NCBI GenBank assembly: GCA_015680685.1
Contig: MNCI01034267.1
Span: 336,514-400,513, forward strand
Direction: 5' to 3'
From: Gnetum montanum
Lineage: Eukaryota; Streptophyta; Gnetopsida; Gnetales; Gnetaceae
DNA length: 64,000 nt
The notes under the pieces were generated by a model, which saw only the letters and a list, made by a program, of their open reading frames with translations, did not search any database and had not been told where the DNA came from. Shown one piece after another: positions 32,340-43,340 of this stretch (position 1 is its first letter; the number at the start of each line of letters is the position of its first letter). Both the position numbers and the translations under genes were made by a program.

Positions 32340-34818
32340 CTGTGCAAGCTTAAAAGGATTGTTGGTTTAGAAGAAAGGTCTTTTTGGGGCTTATTTTCTA
32401 AGCCACTCAATTGGCAAGTTGGTTGTAAGTTAACAACCCTTGTGGCATTTCTTTGCTATGGTTGGGTTGGAATTTATCCCTACATGAATGAGGTAGGTGG
32501 CAATTAAGTTGAGGGTGTAGGTACAAGTGTAGAAGAATGAAGAAGGTAATATGAAAATGGGGACTTTTCTCTTGGAGATTAAGCTCTATAATACTCGGGA
32601 GGGTAGTAGTGATGCTAGAAAGAGGCATGACTAGAAGAGTCACATAGAGAAATGGGTTGCTAAACATAGTGCCCATATGGATCTAGCTACCGGTAAGGGT
32701 ACTACTACCATGGTGGTGGCATCCCCCATGACTATGAATGTTGTCATTGATGGTACTACTTATGAGGTTGAGGTGGAGCTCCACTCAAATAATAGGTTTT
32801 TTGTTTGTGGAACTACTTGTAGTTACCTTGAGGATAAGACAACCTTTTGAGTGCTTGCCTTCTCACCAATCTAGGATTCAACGCAAACACCCCAAACTCT
32901 TGCAAGTGTGACATAATGAAGCAACATCCCTTAGGATGCTTGTATTAGCAGATGTCACACCCATCATCATCATCATCTATCTTAAAATCCATGACCTCAT
33001 CAATGGTAGTAGTTTTGCCCTTACCCCTTTGTTGGGCACATTCAACTTCCTTCATTTTTCTTTGGTCATGATCATTACCTTGTTCTTTGGACTCCTCAAC
33101 AATTCTAAGGGTAGTTTGGAACTTTTCATCCAAAGAGTCCCACATTTTATCTACCTTAGACGATATTTAAGAAACAAATTTTTGTATTAGCAAGGTCTTA
33201 TGTTGCACCACTTCATCAAGTCATGCCTCCTCCTCATTGTTACAAAATTAAACCTCTCTTTTGTAGATGGAAGGATCTCAATTGTACTCTTACACACTTT
33301 CTCTTTTTCTTAACTCTCCTTCTTTGGCCACCTACTTAATCACCCTTTGGATCTTATGGACTCATAGTTCATGAAGTCTCCCTTGGGCATAGACCCCAAG
33401 AGTTCTTCTTATTTATGTACTAAGCCCATCTATGATATGACAGAGTTACTTCCATTGAGAAAAGTTGTGGCTTGGGCATCTATGCAATAGAGAGTAATAT
33501 TTTCCCATGGAAACATCTAAGGATTCATGTGTTCCTTGTCTCCACCCTTGGATCTACTTCCTTAGATTACACACTCAGGTGTACATTTGATACTTATAAT
33601 TAAAAAACTTAAGCATCGTACTCTATCATCTAATTGATTTTGGTTCTAAGAACCGGTACAAGATTTCAACCTCCTTGATGGGTGTCCTAGCAAACAAATT
33701 CAATTTTTATCATTTTTTTTACCCATTTTGTAAGGCACATGCATCATGAAAGGCTTGGAGATGATGTTGTGAATCAGAATTGTATCCCCCTTTGAACTTG
33801 GGGATATTGTTCATGTTCAATTGTTTAATCTAGTTGTCTTTCACATGCCTCACTGGGATTCTTATGGCCTCTACAATGTTTAACATGTTTCTGGTTCCAA
33901 GAAAATTCTCATCATAGTCATAGCCCCTATGATGACCATGATGCATATGATGCCCTCTACTATTCATTTGTTCATCATGGTGAGCCTCCCTTGATTACCC
34001 ATACCCCTAGTCTCTACTACTCCAGCAGACTCTATGATCATCTCTATTCCATTGGTTACCTCCATCATGATCTTGTCCTCTATATCTTCAACTAGAGCTA
34101 GAGGAGGAAGAAGATGACAATGATGAAGGCAAAGAGGATGGATGACTAGCACTAGAACAGTTCCTACTACTCCCACTTCTTTGGTCATTACCATGATTAT
34201 TAAGTTTATCTTTATCATGGTGCTTGTCCAAGTTCCTGCCTTGACTCTCTCCTTTGGAGCCTCCATGGTCATGGAACCCATTCTTCCCCAAACCAAGATT
34301 ATTTATAGTGGATTGTAAATTCTAGTTAGGGCCCCCTTCATCAAAAAAAGGGAAGGTAAGTCAGTGTATTCAAAACCCCCAAACAAGGGATCCTCTCCTT
34401 CCTTCTTGTCTAGTAGGAAGAAAAGGTTAGTGAATTGTGTTCCTTTTGATGCTTTGTAGTGAGCCTCTTGTTGTTAAGCTTTCTTTCATTATGCCTTAGT
34501 GGGATGATAATCTTGATAGTAATGGTCTTGCACAACATCTTCAACATTGATTCCTACAATGCCCAATTTCATAAGAGTGTAGAGTAGCATCATATGAATT
34601 GATCAATTGGGCAGCAACATAATGTTATCCTCCATGTCCTTGCACAACATCTATTCATCCTAGTGTAGGATAAAGGCAAATTCTAGAACATACTCATCTG
34701 GATGAGTATAGACCACTTTGCATTGTTGGGGCATAGGTAGTTTTGACCCTTCACACCTTTGCTGATTCAAACCACCTTCATATGGTGGTAGGGAATCTTT
34801 CCTATGAGAAGAAGCCAT
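32340..34818 (-). pseudogene. gag: gag, copy A
   Basis: It starts MASSHRKDSLP at the minus-strand ATG 34818, parallel to copies B and C. The variable H/D/S-rich linker (34290-34080) includes a run of serines. The gag core follows (about 33900-33390: NMLNIVEAIRIPVRHVKD and GGYNSDSQHHLQAFHDACAL), nearly word for word like copy B. MWDSLDEKFQTTLRIVEESK is at 33145-33086, and an acidic DDDDD run is encoded by a short GAT repeat at 32961-32977. No zinc knuckle is visible. Stops and frame changes are common, and the core is broken around 33600-33650. Confidence 0.8.
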
Positions 34819-34950
34819 AGTAGATCAGAAGAAAAATAGTGTGTTTTGGTTGTTATTATTATTATTTTTAATGATATCGACTTTAGGATTCCTTACAACA
34901 TCGTAATATAATTTCACTAACTCCTAGGTAGCACACATAGCTAACTAAAG

Positions 34951-34968
34951 TCCTCAACAACAGTGCCA
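34951..34968 (-). promoter_or_regulatory. Primer-binding site (tRNA-Asp), copy A
   Basis: The minus strand reads TGGCACTGTTGTTGAGGA. Against the tRNA-Asp complement TGGCGCCGTTGCCGGGGA, most differences are C-to-T or G-to-A changes at former CpG sites. It begins one base after the LTR. Confidence 0.85.
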
Positions 34969-34969
34969 A

Positions 34970-35819
34970 TGATGAGCAACAAGCAATCCCTACACCCAAC
35001 CATATGAATCACTAGCATTCACTAAGTGATATGGGTGAATTTTGTATACTTTGGCTCTCTAAATATACTAATTCTAAGTAGTGAATCTAACAAGCATGAT
35101 CGTTGTCTTCTCAATTTTACTTGTGAATTGCAAAGGTATGGTTAAGTGTAATTGAGGCATATAATTTTATCATTTTTATGTTTTTTATTTAATTTGTGTA
35201 GATGCCAAAAATCAGTAATTAAATATTTAATTGATCTAATAGCTATTTAATGCTTCCCTAATCTTAACATAATCATCCATTCCCACTTTCTGTACACATC
35301 CTAAACATGTTGCAATGCTACTAGGTTACCAAGCATAAGTGCTACTAGGATTACCAAGCATTAACATAGGCTCATAGTGGTTGTACTTATGTGTGTTAAT
35401 TAATAGCTATAAATTAATTTCTTAAATGAATTAAAGTAAATTGCATGAATAATAAATTCTGAAGTAAACATTAAGCTAAGTCTAAGTGCTACAAAGTTTA
35501 TCAAGAAAGCTCATCTTTATTGTCATTCATACCAACGTGCTCAAGTACATCAGTTCTTGAATAAAAATTTATGCACTTCTCAACTCCTACTATGGGCACT
35601 TAGAAAATATTCTAGCTCTGAGAAGATAAAATTACAAGAGTTCAATTAGCAACTAATGATCATATGCCATAAATGTGGTTGACATGAGAATTTATATAGG
35701 TAATACAAAACATTGTGTTGATGCATATGCATTGATGCAACAAACCACACGTCAACATAATCACATTGATAAGATCATGTCAAGGGATCACGTCGACATA
35801 GTCAAATGATGACTCATCA
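34970..35819 (-). repeat. 5' LTR of copy A
   Basis: 850 bp, ends as in the 3' LTR. On the minus strand a TATATAAA box lies at 35698-35691. The region near 35560-35580 (ttattc…ataaag) parallels the R region of copy B. Confidence 0.9.
35691..35698 (-). promoter_or_regulatory. TATA box in the 5' LTR of copy A
   Basis: TATATAAA on the minus strand, about 125 bp from the LTR start, matching the position of TATAAATA in copies B and C. Confidence 0.65.
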
Positions 35820-35824
35820 CTTAT

Positions 35825-36040
35825 GATGCCTTCTAGGTTGACTAAGAGCCCTACTACTTTTATGAGATTGATGCATGATGTTTTCAAGAAGTTAATTAGA
35901 AAGTGTTTCATTATTTTATTTTATGATATGCTTATGTGTACTTCTAATAAGAAGGAGAATGTTTGTCAACTAAAAATTATTTGCCAAAATTTCGATGAGG
36001 TCCAACCTATGATTAAAACCAAAAAGTATTAGTTCATGAA
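35825..36040 (+). pseudogene. pol: Chromovirus reverse transcriptase, right part
   Basis: Starting right after the CTTAT duplication, the plus strand reads MPSRLTKSPTTFMRLMHDVF, the RT block MPFGL.NAP.TFMRLMN.VL, continuous with the part ending at 22604. FIILFYDMLMCTSNKKE follows, corresponding to VVVYFDDILVYS. The catalytic DD has become YD (FYDML). Only one stop falls in this part. Confidence 0.85.
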
Positions 36041-36329
36041 GAAGATGATCCTATACTTAAAACATATGATTTCAAAAAATTAAGTGAAGATGAAGGAAAC
36101 CAAAATCAAGACCATTTGATAATAACCAACTATAAATAATTTTAGAGAGATACATTATTTTCTTCATTTGACAAGCTTCTTAAAGAGGTTCATAGGGAAC
36201 TTTAGGAATATTTCATCACTCATGTTTTCTATCTTGAAGAAGAATCAATTCTTTAGGTGAAATAAAAAAATGCAAACAATTTTTGATTTATCAAAGAAGA
36301 AGATTGTAAGTGATCAACATTTGTAATTC
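36041..36329. other. Decayed RT thumb and connection region of the chromovirus
   Basis: Frame broken; fragments such as KLLKEVHREL and FDLSKKKIV correspond loosely to the RT/RNase H connection. No other feature. Confidence 0.5.
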
Positions 36330-36700
36330 TAGACTTCCAAAAGATTTTCCAAGTGCAAGTGAATGTAAGTAGTATTGTAATTAGTAAGGTTTTATCACAA
36401 CAAGGCAAACCAATTTATTTCCTTTTAGAGAAGCTTAATGAATCAAGAAAAAGGTACAATGTGTATGAGAAGGAGTTGTATGTCATCTTCAAGCCATAAG
36501 ACATTACAAATCTTATTTGTTACTTAGATAATTCTTGTTGGTGATCCACCAAAAATGACTACATTTTTTGAATTCACAAAAGAACTTGAGTGTTAAACAC
36601 ATGAAACAAATGGAAAATTTGTAAGAGTTCAATTTCATTTCAAAGCATAAGAGTAGGAAGAACAATATAGTAATTGCTTCACTATTAAGGATGCATATTG
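36330..36700 (+). pseudogene. pol: Chromovirus RNase H
   Basis: Readable blocks: LSQQGKPIYF (from ttatcacaacaaggc, 36395), EKLNESRKRYNVYEKELYVI (36430-36490; family EKLNEAR..Y..Y.KEFYAIV), a LNSQKNLSVKHMKQMENL segment (36570-36620; family LNSQ.KLN.RHAKWVEFLQ), and FISKHKSRKNNIVIASLL (family KHK.GK.N.VADALSR). The KEL glutamate is present. Frameshifts separate the blocks. Confidence 0.8.
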
Positions 36701-36839
36701 TGAATTTTAATACCCCTTAAGGAGAAAGTAGGAGTGATTTAACTCACTAATCATTGTAATTTTTAGTAGGTTTAGAAGGATTTCTAAAAACCTTTAATTG
36801 GTAGAACTAATCAATGAAGGGATTACCACATTTAAAATG

Positions 36840-37319
36840 GTATTCTGTTTAATAATAGGAAAGTGTTTATTTTCAAATGTGATTTCAAGTATAAGATTAT
36901 GTTGGGAAAACATTGTCACAATATGATAGGTTGTATGTAAAGAGACAAAACCCTTGAGCTTATTAGAAGAAGTTACTATTGGTTAGGTATTTCTATCAAG
37001 AACTCCAATGTTGTGAAGCAATGCTTAACATGTCATATGTTCAAAGATGAAAAGGGAGTGGAAGGTCATTATTTGTCATTGTCTATTCCTAAGTCACAAT
37101 GAGAGAATGTGTCAATTGACTTTATGAGGAGAATTTTCAAAATCAAAAATGAAAATGATTCTATCTTTTTTGGGGTGGATAGATTTAAGAAAATGGCACA
37201 TTTCCTTCCTTACAAGAAGACATGTAATGCATATTATGTGGAAAATTTATTCTTTTATTATGTTTTCAATTTGCATCTCATTTTATTAAGCAATGTGAGT
37301 AATGGGGATTGAAAATTTA
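36840..37319 (+). pseudogene. pol: Chromovirus integrase, left part
   Basis: A zinc-finger remnant VVKQCLTCHMFKDEKG (about 37010-37060) precedes the core, open at 37109-37312: MSIDFMRRIFKIKNENDSIF then VDRFKKMAHFLPYKKT (family VDRFSKMAHFIPCKKT), ending VSNGD*KFTS just before the insertion. The family reads VSDRD.KFTS, so the second catalytic aspartate is an asparagine. The frame is cut by copy B at 37325 and resumes at 44146. Confidence 0.87.
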
Positions 37320-37324
37320 CTAGT
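37320..37324. repeat. Target-site duplication CTAGT (left) of copy B
   Basis: CTAGT precedes the LTR and is repeated at 44141-44145 after the other LTR. Confidence 0.93.
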
Positions 37325-37441
37325 TGATGGAATGCGATATCGCAGCCATTGCAATATCTCACCCCTTGCGATATCGCATACGCGATATCACATCCTCCCC
37401 CGTGATATTGCATATGCGATATCACAGTGCACCATCATATC

Positions 37442-37449
37442 TATAAATA
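37442..37449 (+). promoter_or_regulatory. TATA box in 5' LTR of copy B
   Basis: TATAAATA directly downstream of the palindrome cluster, conserved in the 3' LTR (43418-43425) and in copy C. Confidence 0.75.
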
Positions 37450-37550
37450 AAAGGCAGCTCTCCCTTGTTTCATCATCCTAGGCTAGACAGTAGGGAAACT
37501 CTAGTAGATTGATCACTCCAGAGATAGAATATTTTCCATGTGCCTGTAGT

Positions 37551-37659
37551 NNNNNNNNNNNNNNNNNNNNNNNNNNNNNNNNNNNNNNNNNNNNNNNNNN
37601 NNNNNNNNNNNNNNNNNNNNNNNNNNNNNNNNNNNNNNNNNNNNNNNNNNNNNNNNNNN
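37551..37659. other. Assembly gap (109 N) inside an LTR
   Basis: The 3' LTR has 217 bp (43527-43743) between the bases flanking this gap, so 109 N is not the likely true size. Apparent open frames across it have no meaning. Confidence 0.95.
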
Positions 37660-38061
37660 ATGACCGCTTTGAGCACGTGCGTTACGCGTGATGATCCCAG
37701 CAACGATTAGCATTTGGTAACCACGGTTGCATTGGTTCAGGGTGTGAACGGTAAGTGGGAACGGATGCTGATGCTAGGTTAATTTAGACTTAGTTAATTA
37801 GTTAAAGTTATAAATTAGTCTCTTCATCCTTCAACTAAATAGCATAGAAGATAAAACACAAAAATATATAAAAATCATATACCTTAGACTTACTTAACCA
37901 TACACTATGACAACTACAAGTAAGTCTGGGAAGACAACGAATGATTAACCCTAAGTGTTCCATGAGGTGTGTAGGCACTTAGTCTGCGGAGTTTGACTGG
38001 ATCATGTGTGTTACGCTCGTATTCGTATGGTTGAGTGTAGGGGTACCTTGCCACTCATCAT

Positions 38062-38080
38062 AGGCATCATTGTCAGGGAC
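38062..38080 (+). promoter_or_regulatory. Primer-binding site (tRNA-Asp), copy B
   Basis: Reads aggcatcattgtcagggac. All mismatches to the tRNA-Asp complement except the first base are C-to-T or G-to-A. Confidence 0.85.
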
Positions 38081-38204
38081 TAAGTGTTTGTGCACTAAGT
38101 AGAACATAGGATATCACTCACATCGTTGGGAGCTTAACGAACCTGTAGGGTTAATTAAAAGAAAAATTATATAATGGTTAATTAGCACACCGAATTAAAT
38201 AGCA

Positions 38205-40200
38205 ATGTCTTCTTCTCACAAGAGCATTACACCACCTAGGGATCATACAAAGAATAGTCAGCAGTCAAAAACACATAACATAAATCTGCCAGTTCCTCAA
38301 CAGTATAGGGTGGTATATACTCATCCCGATGACTATATACCTAATTTTACTTTTATCCTTCATCAAGATGAATAGATGCGCTAGAGAGATTTGCAAGGTA
38401 ACATAGTGTTACCTCCGGATCGTGTAGTCCCCAACATGCTCCTCCGTGCTTTGGCACAGATCGGCATGACTTAGCTCTATGTTGAATACATTGCAAAAGA
38501 TTTTGACACAAGGGATTATCATCCCACAGAAGCACAATGTATGAGGGACTTAAGGCAGGAGAGTCGACATACACTATTGAAGGGCAAAGAGGTCCCACAC
38601 ATCCTAAGTGAAATTGAATATGGTGAACCACTCATAACTGGTTCTCTATCGAAAGATGTTTCCCCTCCTAACAATAGTGAGGATGTGGGGTATTAGAACC
38701 TACGATCCACGATACACAACCCTGGTCCTGATCCCCGTGAACACCAACTGTTCACTGAGGGAACAACAACATATGACAAGGATGGGCACTTGGATCGTCA
38801 TCACGATCAAGGCTGAAGCCATAGAAGAGAAGGTAGGAAACATCATCATGATGATGCTTCTCCTTCTTCTTCCCATTCTTCACATCATTCACCCTCTCCT
38901 TCCACATCTGGGCACAGCCACCATGAGCATAACGGTGAGGATAGAGGTAGGCAAAATGAGAGACCTTGACGAGAGAGTCGAGAGAGAGGACAAGGGCATG
39001 AACGAAGGAAAAGTAGGGAACAACGTAGACACCATAGACATCATGAAAGAGATGATCATGACGAGCCCCTACTTGCCACCTGAAGCATGTTGAATATAAT
39101 GGAGGTAGTGAGAATACCAACAAGGCATTTAAAAGATAGTCAGATCAAGCGGTTAGACATGAATAATATCTCACTCTTTGAAGGGGGATACAGCACTGAT
39201 CTGCAGCATCATTTACAGGCATTCCATGATGCCTGCACCTTGCAAAACATAGAGAATGAGTGGCAAAAACTAAAGTTGTTTCCCAGGACACTCATTAAGG
39301 AAGCAAAGAGTACGATGTTAGAACTCTTCAATGATAAGTATCAGATGTACTACAGAGTGTCTAACTTGCGTAAGCAGATCCAAGGATGGAAGCAAGGTAC
39401 TCATGAACCCTTGGATGCTGCCATGGGCCACTACTACGCATTGTTACATCATTGCTCGGGCCATGGTTACACACAATGGGATCAACTCCACCACATTGTA
39501 GATGGGCTAAGGTATGAAACTAGGAGAACCCTTGGGACTTATGCCCAAGGAAGATTATCAGAACTTAGAGCCCATTAAGTACGTTGCTTGTTGGTACAAA
39601 TAGACAAAGAAGAAGGTGAACTATGAAAAAGAGAAAGTACGGAAGAATACAACCGTGATCCTTCCCTTCAAAAGAAGGGAGTAAAATTTTGTGATGAGGA
39701 GGATGAGTCACCACTCGAAGAGTTGGTGAATAGAAAAATCTTACCGATTCAAAAACTAACAACAGAAGTATCGGCTAAGGTAGATCACTTGTGGGATTCC
39801 TTAGACTCTAGACTTAAAACTGCCCTGAAAATAATAGAAGAGTCTAAGGTGGAATGAAGTAGTGACAAAGATAAGACAAAGTAGAGAAATTCAGGCCCTG
39901 CACATAACAAGGGTAAGGGGAAAATTACTATCTCTGATGAGGTTGTGAACTCAGACACAGACGATGACGGTGGATGTGAGATNAAGACTTAACCAACGGT
40001 AGACACCCCGAAGGTTACCTTATCCTCAAGGTACCCCAAGGTAGTTCCACCAACCATTAATGTACTATCCAAGTGGAACTCCACCACAACCCATTGAATA
40101 GCATCAGCAATGGAAATACCCACAGTCATGGGGGATGCCACCATTGAAACAATAGTACCCTTACTGGCAGCCCGGTCCATATGGTTATTATGTGCAATAG
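38205..40200 (+). pseudogene. gag: gag, copy B
   Basis: The ATG at 38205 begins MSSSHKSITPPRD. The first stop is a TAG at 38373, where copy C has CAG, so it is a later mutation. An H/D/S-rich linker (about 38790-38930) follows. The gag core is open at 39087-39578: GGYSTDLQHHLQAFHDACTL, then LKLFPRTLIKEAKSTMLELF and a YYALLHHCSGHGYTQWDQLH segment. These fit the retrotransposon gag domain (FPRTL..EAK.WL…W.EL…F…HG…W). LWDSLDSRLKTALKIIEESK and a DTDDDGG acidic run follow, as in copy A. Frames shift between segments. A single N stands at 39983. Gag would form the particle. Confidence 0.85.
39983..39983. other. Single ambiguous base (N)
   Basis: One N within the gag linker of copy B (gagatnaag). 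Confidence 0.99.
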
Positions 40201-40221
40201 CCGGTTTCTCCAAATGACTCC

Positions 40222-41235
40222 ATGGGTCACACAACTTCCCAACGTCACTACCAAGTTCAGGAGTACTTTAGGAGGACTCCTTCTCCTCTGGGAGGCACCC
40301 CACATACCTACCATCCTCCTAATTCATCCACACCTCTTCAATTGATAGTTCCCATAACACCTCCTACTCCAAGAATGCAAGGGGAACTCCCCACTCAACC
40401 ACAGCAACTTAACGCTACGAGAGCCGTAAACATTCAACCCGTTGCTGGTTTTGACAACCGTAAAAAGAGAAGACCTTTCTTCAAAACCAAAAGCCCAAAG
40501 AAGCTCTCACAACAACAAGCAGTTGAGTCCACAACCACTCCTCCAACAAACAAAACTTTAGAGAACCCTTCAGTTCAACAACAGAGATGTACATATACAG
40601 TTATGTTAACGCATACCGTAACCGATTGGATCAAGGTGGGCCACCTTCCCAGGAAACTATCTAACCCTGGAAGCCCATTAATCTATCTACAAGTCATCAG
40701 GAATAAACCACATAAGGCTCTTCTTGACTTAGGTTCTAGAGTCAATTTAATATCATGAGAAATGTATCAAACTTGGAACCTGCCCCAACTTAAGAAGAGC
40801 AACATTCAACTAGAGCTGGCTGACCAGTCCATCACCATTCCCTTGGGATTGGTGGAGGACATTATTACCACTATGTGTGGTTGGTCATACCCAGCCGATT
40901 TCCTGGTGATCAAAGTTAACAACAACAAAGGGGACTTCCCAATTATAATGGGAAGGCTATGGCTAAGTACGATAGATGCGTACCTAGGGATCTATGATCT
41001 TTCATTGGAAATCTCTAAGGTAAACATTTATAGAAAGATCAAGAAGAGGAAAGTTCCATGCATCACATACAGTGATTCATCAGGTGATGACATGGAGGAA
41101 ATGCCTCCATGCAATAGGTGTGTCCTTGATACTTTGAAACAAAGATGCCTGTATGTAGCAACCACACAACAAGTAGTAGATACCTTGTGGTTGACAACTA
41201 GTCAAAAGAGCAACCGACGAACATGCATGAAATGA
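40222..41235 (+). pseudogene. pro: Linker and aspartic protease, copy B
   Basis: One continuous frame of 337 codons interrupted by a single in-frame TGA at 40756-40758. The first 120 or so residues are proline/threonine/glutamine-rich linker. The protease starts near WIKVGHLPRKLSNPGSPLIY, with active site ALLDLGSRVNLIS directly before the TGA. After it come LELADQSITIPLGLVEDIIT and FPIIMGRLWLSTIDAYLGI. Copy A has SHEMY where this copy has S-stop-EMY, and a CGA-to-TGA change would explain it. The frame ends at 41235 without any RT, so this element encodes at most gag and protease. Confidence 0.87.
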
Positions 41236-41454
41236 ATTGGGGAAATAACCCATGCCAACAATGGATACATAGACACATTGGAATATGAGCATCGCTAACT
41301 TCCACCCCTTAATCTAAGAAGATCAATTGGGAGAAGTTGGGCACTTCTATGAAATTTAAATAGACGTTCATTATTTCAGATCTCTCCCTTGCAATTCAGT
41401 CATGGGGGAGATGGCCACCTATGGTAATCATTTGAGGCCCTCAGTTCTTTTTAG

Positions 41455-41700
41455 TTTTTTTTTACACATTTTTTTCCACGTTTTTGTTTTACAAGTTTTT
41501 GTTTTACACATTTTTGTCTTACACATTTTTTTTTTACAAATTTCTTTAACTTTTCTTTTTTTTGTTTTACAAGTTTTTGTTTTACACATTTTTGTCTTGC
41601 ACATTTTTGTTTTACAAATTTCTTTAATTTTTCTTATTTTTGTCTTACACATTTGTTTAACTCTTCTTGTTTTTGTTTTACAACATTGTTATACTTTTTC
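41455..41700. repeat. T-rich tandem array in copy B
   Basis: Units of about 15-18 bp of the type tttttgttttacacat, arranged in a higher-order duplication of about 100 bp. The open frames on both strands here are composition artefacts. Confidence 0.85.
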
Positions 41701-41704
41701 ATTT

Positions 41705-41722
41705 TGTGTGTGTGTGTGTGTG
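41705..41722. repeat. GT microsatellite
   Basis: About nine GT units. Confidence 0.9.
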
Positions 41723-43330
41723 ATCCACCTTGTAAGTTTGTCACCCAATAAGTGTTCTTCTTGATGGTATGAACTATTTTTCATTGATTGCAAAAGGTGT
41801 GACTTCAAGGGAAGGACTCAAGGATTGCAAAAGGTGTGACTTCAAGGGAACTTGATGCATTTGTGTTGGCCATTCTCTTGGGTGCTTGGATGTGTTCTTC
41901 TTGAGTTTTCTTGCCACTTCTATGTTACCCAATTATCAGGAAGCTGAGCAATAAAAATAACAAAGTCTTTGCATGGTGTGGTTCTTACGCATAAAAACAC
42001 AAAACACAAAAAACAAAACAAAAATAAAATAAAAAGAAAAAAGAGAGAGTGAGAATTCAAAGCACACCCCTTAGACAAAATAATCCCTTAGGCTACAAGT
42101 ACTGGTTATGGAACTAAAAAGGTTCCCTCTAACTAAGGCCCTTCTCGCTTCCCATTCTCTCCTTCTTTGTTTCGTCGGAATGGTGGTGGCTCTTCAGTGA
42201 AGGCATTCTTGTTACTTCAAGGGGATGGTTTATCCGAATGTATTAATGCAAAGTCACTGGATGTGGTTGGTTTGAGGCTAAAGTTGGAATGAGATTTGCT
42301 AAGTCACATTAATCATGAAACACACAAGGGGCTATACACCACCTTATTCTTGAGACTTCATTCCACTCTCTTCTCTCCATCCTTCTCTCCATTATTCACC
42401 TCATTTCTAGTTGTATCATTAGTGTATATTTTGGTTGATGCATTGTTTTATTTTTGGTAAATTCTTGCGGTTAAGACTTTAACTCTTGTTCCAAATGAAA
42501 TTCCCAGAGCCTACAGACTCTTTGAATGTGGGTTTGTCAAGGCATTAAGGGCATGAGCCTGCTTTGGGGAGGACCCACTAACATTCCTATTTGGTGCACT
42601 AGTTAACTTCTTTTCCCTAACATTTTTGCAATTAATTTTATTTTGCTCATTTCCATCTTGACATCTATTTCATTAATGCTATAGTTGTCTCTTTTTACTC
42701 ATCTTTCTTGTTTCTTTTCTTTCTCCATTTTAATGCTACCAGAGGTTCGTGATTAGTCATGGGGGTATGGGGCCTGAATTTTTCGATTTTCTCCTAGCCT
42801 CGATTTTTTTGATTTTATCCTAACCTCCACACCTTCGATAGTCATCATTTATATATATCCAGACCCATATTAGCCATACCACAACTCAGGCAATGAACTT
42901 TCACCGAAGCAAGGTATCAATTACATGATGATTCAATCACCCTTGCTAATATAAGATTGTGTTGTGTGCGTAGATGGCAATCATGCAACAATGGATTAGA
43001 TCTAGAGGGACCACTTGGAATGGAGCAGTGCTAAAGCAGCTATGTAAGGAGCAAGACTGATGGTGCGCTTACCGATGGATAAAAAAGGCACAATCTTGGC
43101 ATTAGTAGTACCAACACTTCTTTCTTTCTCTCTCTCTTTCTCTCAAGCTACCAAATGAGGCATGATGTCAATGTAATAAGGTGTTCACCCTTGTTTTCAT
43201 GAACACCAGTTTTGTTGTGTCTTGTAATGATGATCTGTTCACATGTCATCCCATTAGTTCCATTTGAGTGAATAATCCCATACCTTCCCGATATTATTGT
43301 AAGGAACTCGAGGACAAGTTTTCATTTAGT

Positions 43331-43340
43331 CATGGGGGTA
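43331..43340 (+). promoter_or_regulatory. Polypurine tract of copy B
   Basis: catgggggta directly precedes the 3' LTR start TGATGGG; copy A ends its tract in the same gggggta. Confidence 0.85.

Larger units (their letters stand above)
22610..35819 (-). mobile_element. Athila-like LTR retrotransposon, copy A (13.2 kb)
   Basis: LTRs at 22610-23411 and 34970-35819 begin tgatgagcaac and end gactcatca. A 5-bp duplication CTTAT flanks the pair. On the minus strand the order is LTR, tRNA-Asp primer site (34968-34951), gag, protease, RT, RNase H, integrase, a long extra reading frame (26506-23660), polypurine tract, LTR. This is the most complete coding set in the window, but all domains carry stops and frameshifts. 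It interrupts the RT of the older chromovirus. Confidence 0.93.
37325..38060 (+). repeat. 5' LTR of copy B
   Basis: It begins TGATGGAATGCGATATCGC and contains several GATATC palindromes before the TATA box (37442). It is interrupted by 109 N at 37551-37659. The true length should be near 840 bp if the missing part equals that of the 3' LTR. Confidence 0.93.
41236..43330 (+). other. Non-coding 3' region of copy B
   Basis: About 2.1 kb where an autonomous Athila element would have RT to integrase. It holds a T-rich tandem array (41455-41700), a GT microsatellite (41705-41722), a 37-bp tandem duplication (from 41786 and 41823), two polypurine-like motifs (41397-41410, 42753-42770) and a CT-rich run (43110-43145). 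No domain is readable. Confidence 0.8.

Noticed and set aside
33964-34296. 110-codon minus-strand frame rich in methionine and valine.
   Set aside because: It is an out-of-frame reading of the gag linker of copy A; the H/D/S-rich frame in the same place matches copy B gag.
37473-37713. Open frames across the N gap.
   Set aside because: The frames depend on unknown bases and lie in an LTR.
38656-39123. Open frames on both strands upstream of the gag core in copy B.
   Set aside because: Alternative-frame readings of the gag linker. The frame matching copies A and C is the H/D/S-rich one.
41428-41764. Long open frames on both strands (FVLHIFVLHIF-type and CKTKMCKTK-type repeats).
   Set aside because: They are products of a T-rich tandem array inside the non-coding part of copy B. 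Both strands are open because of composition.
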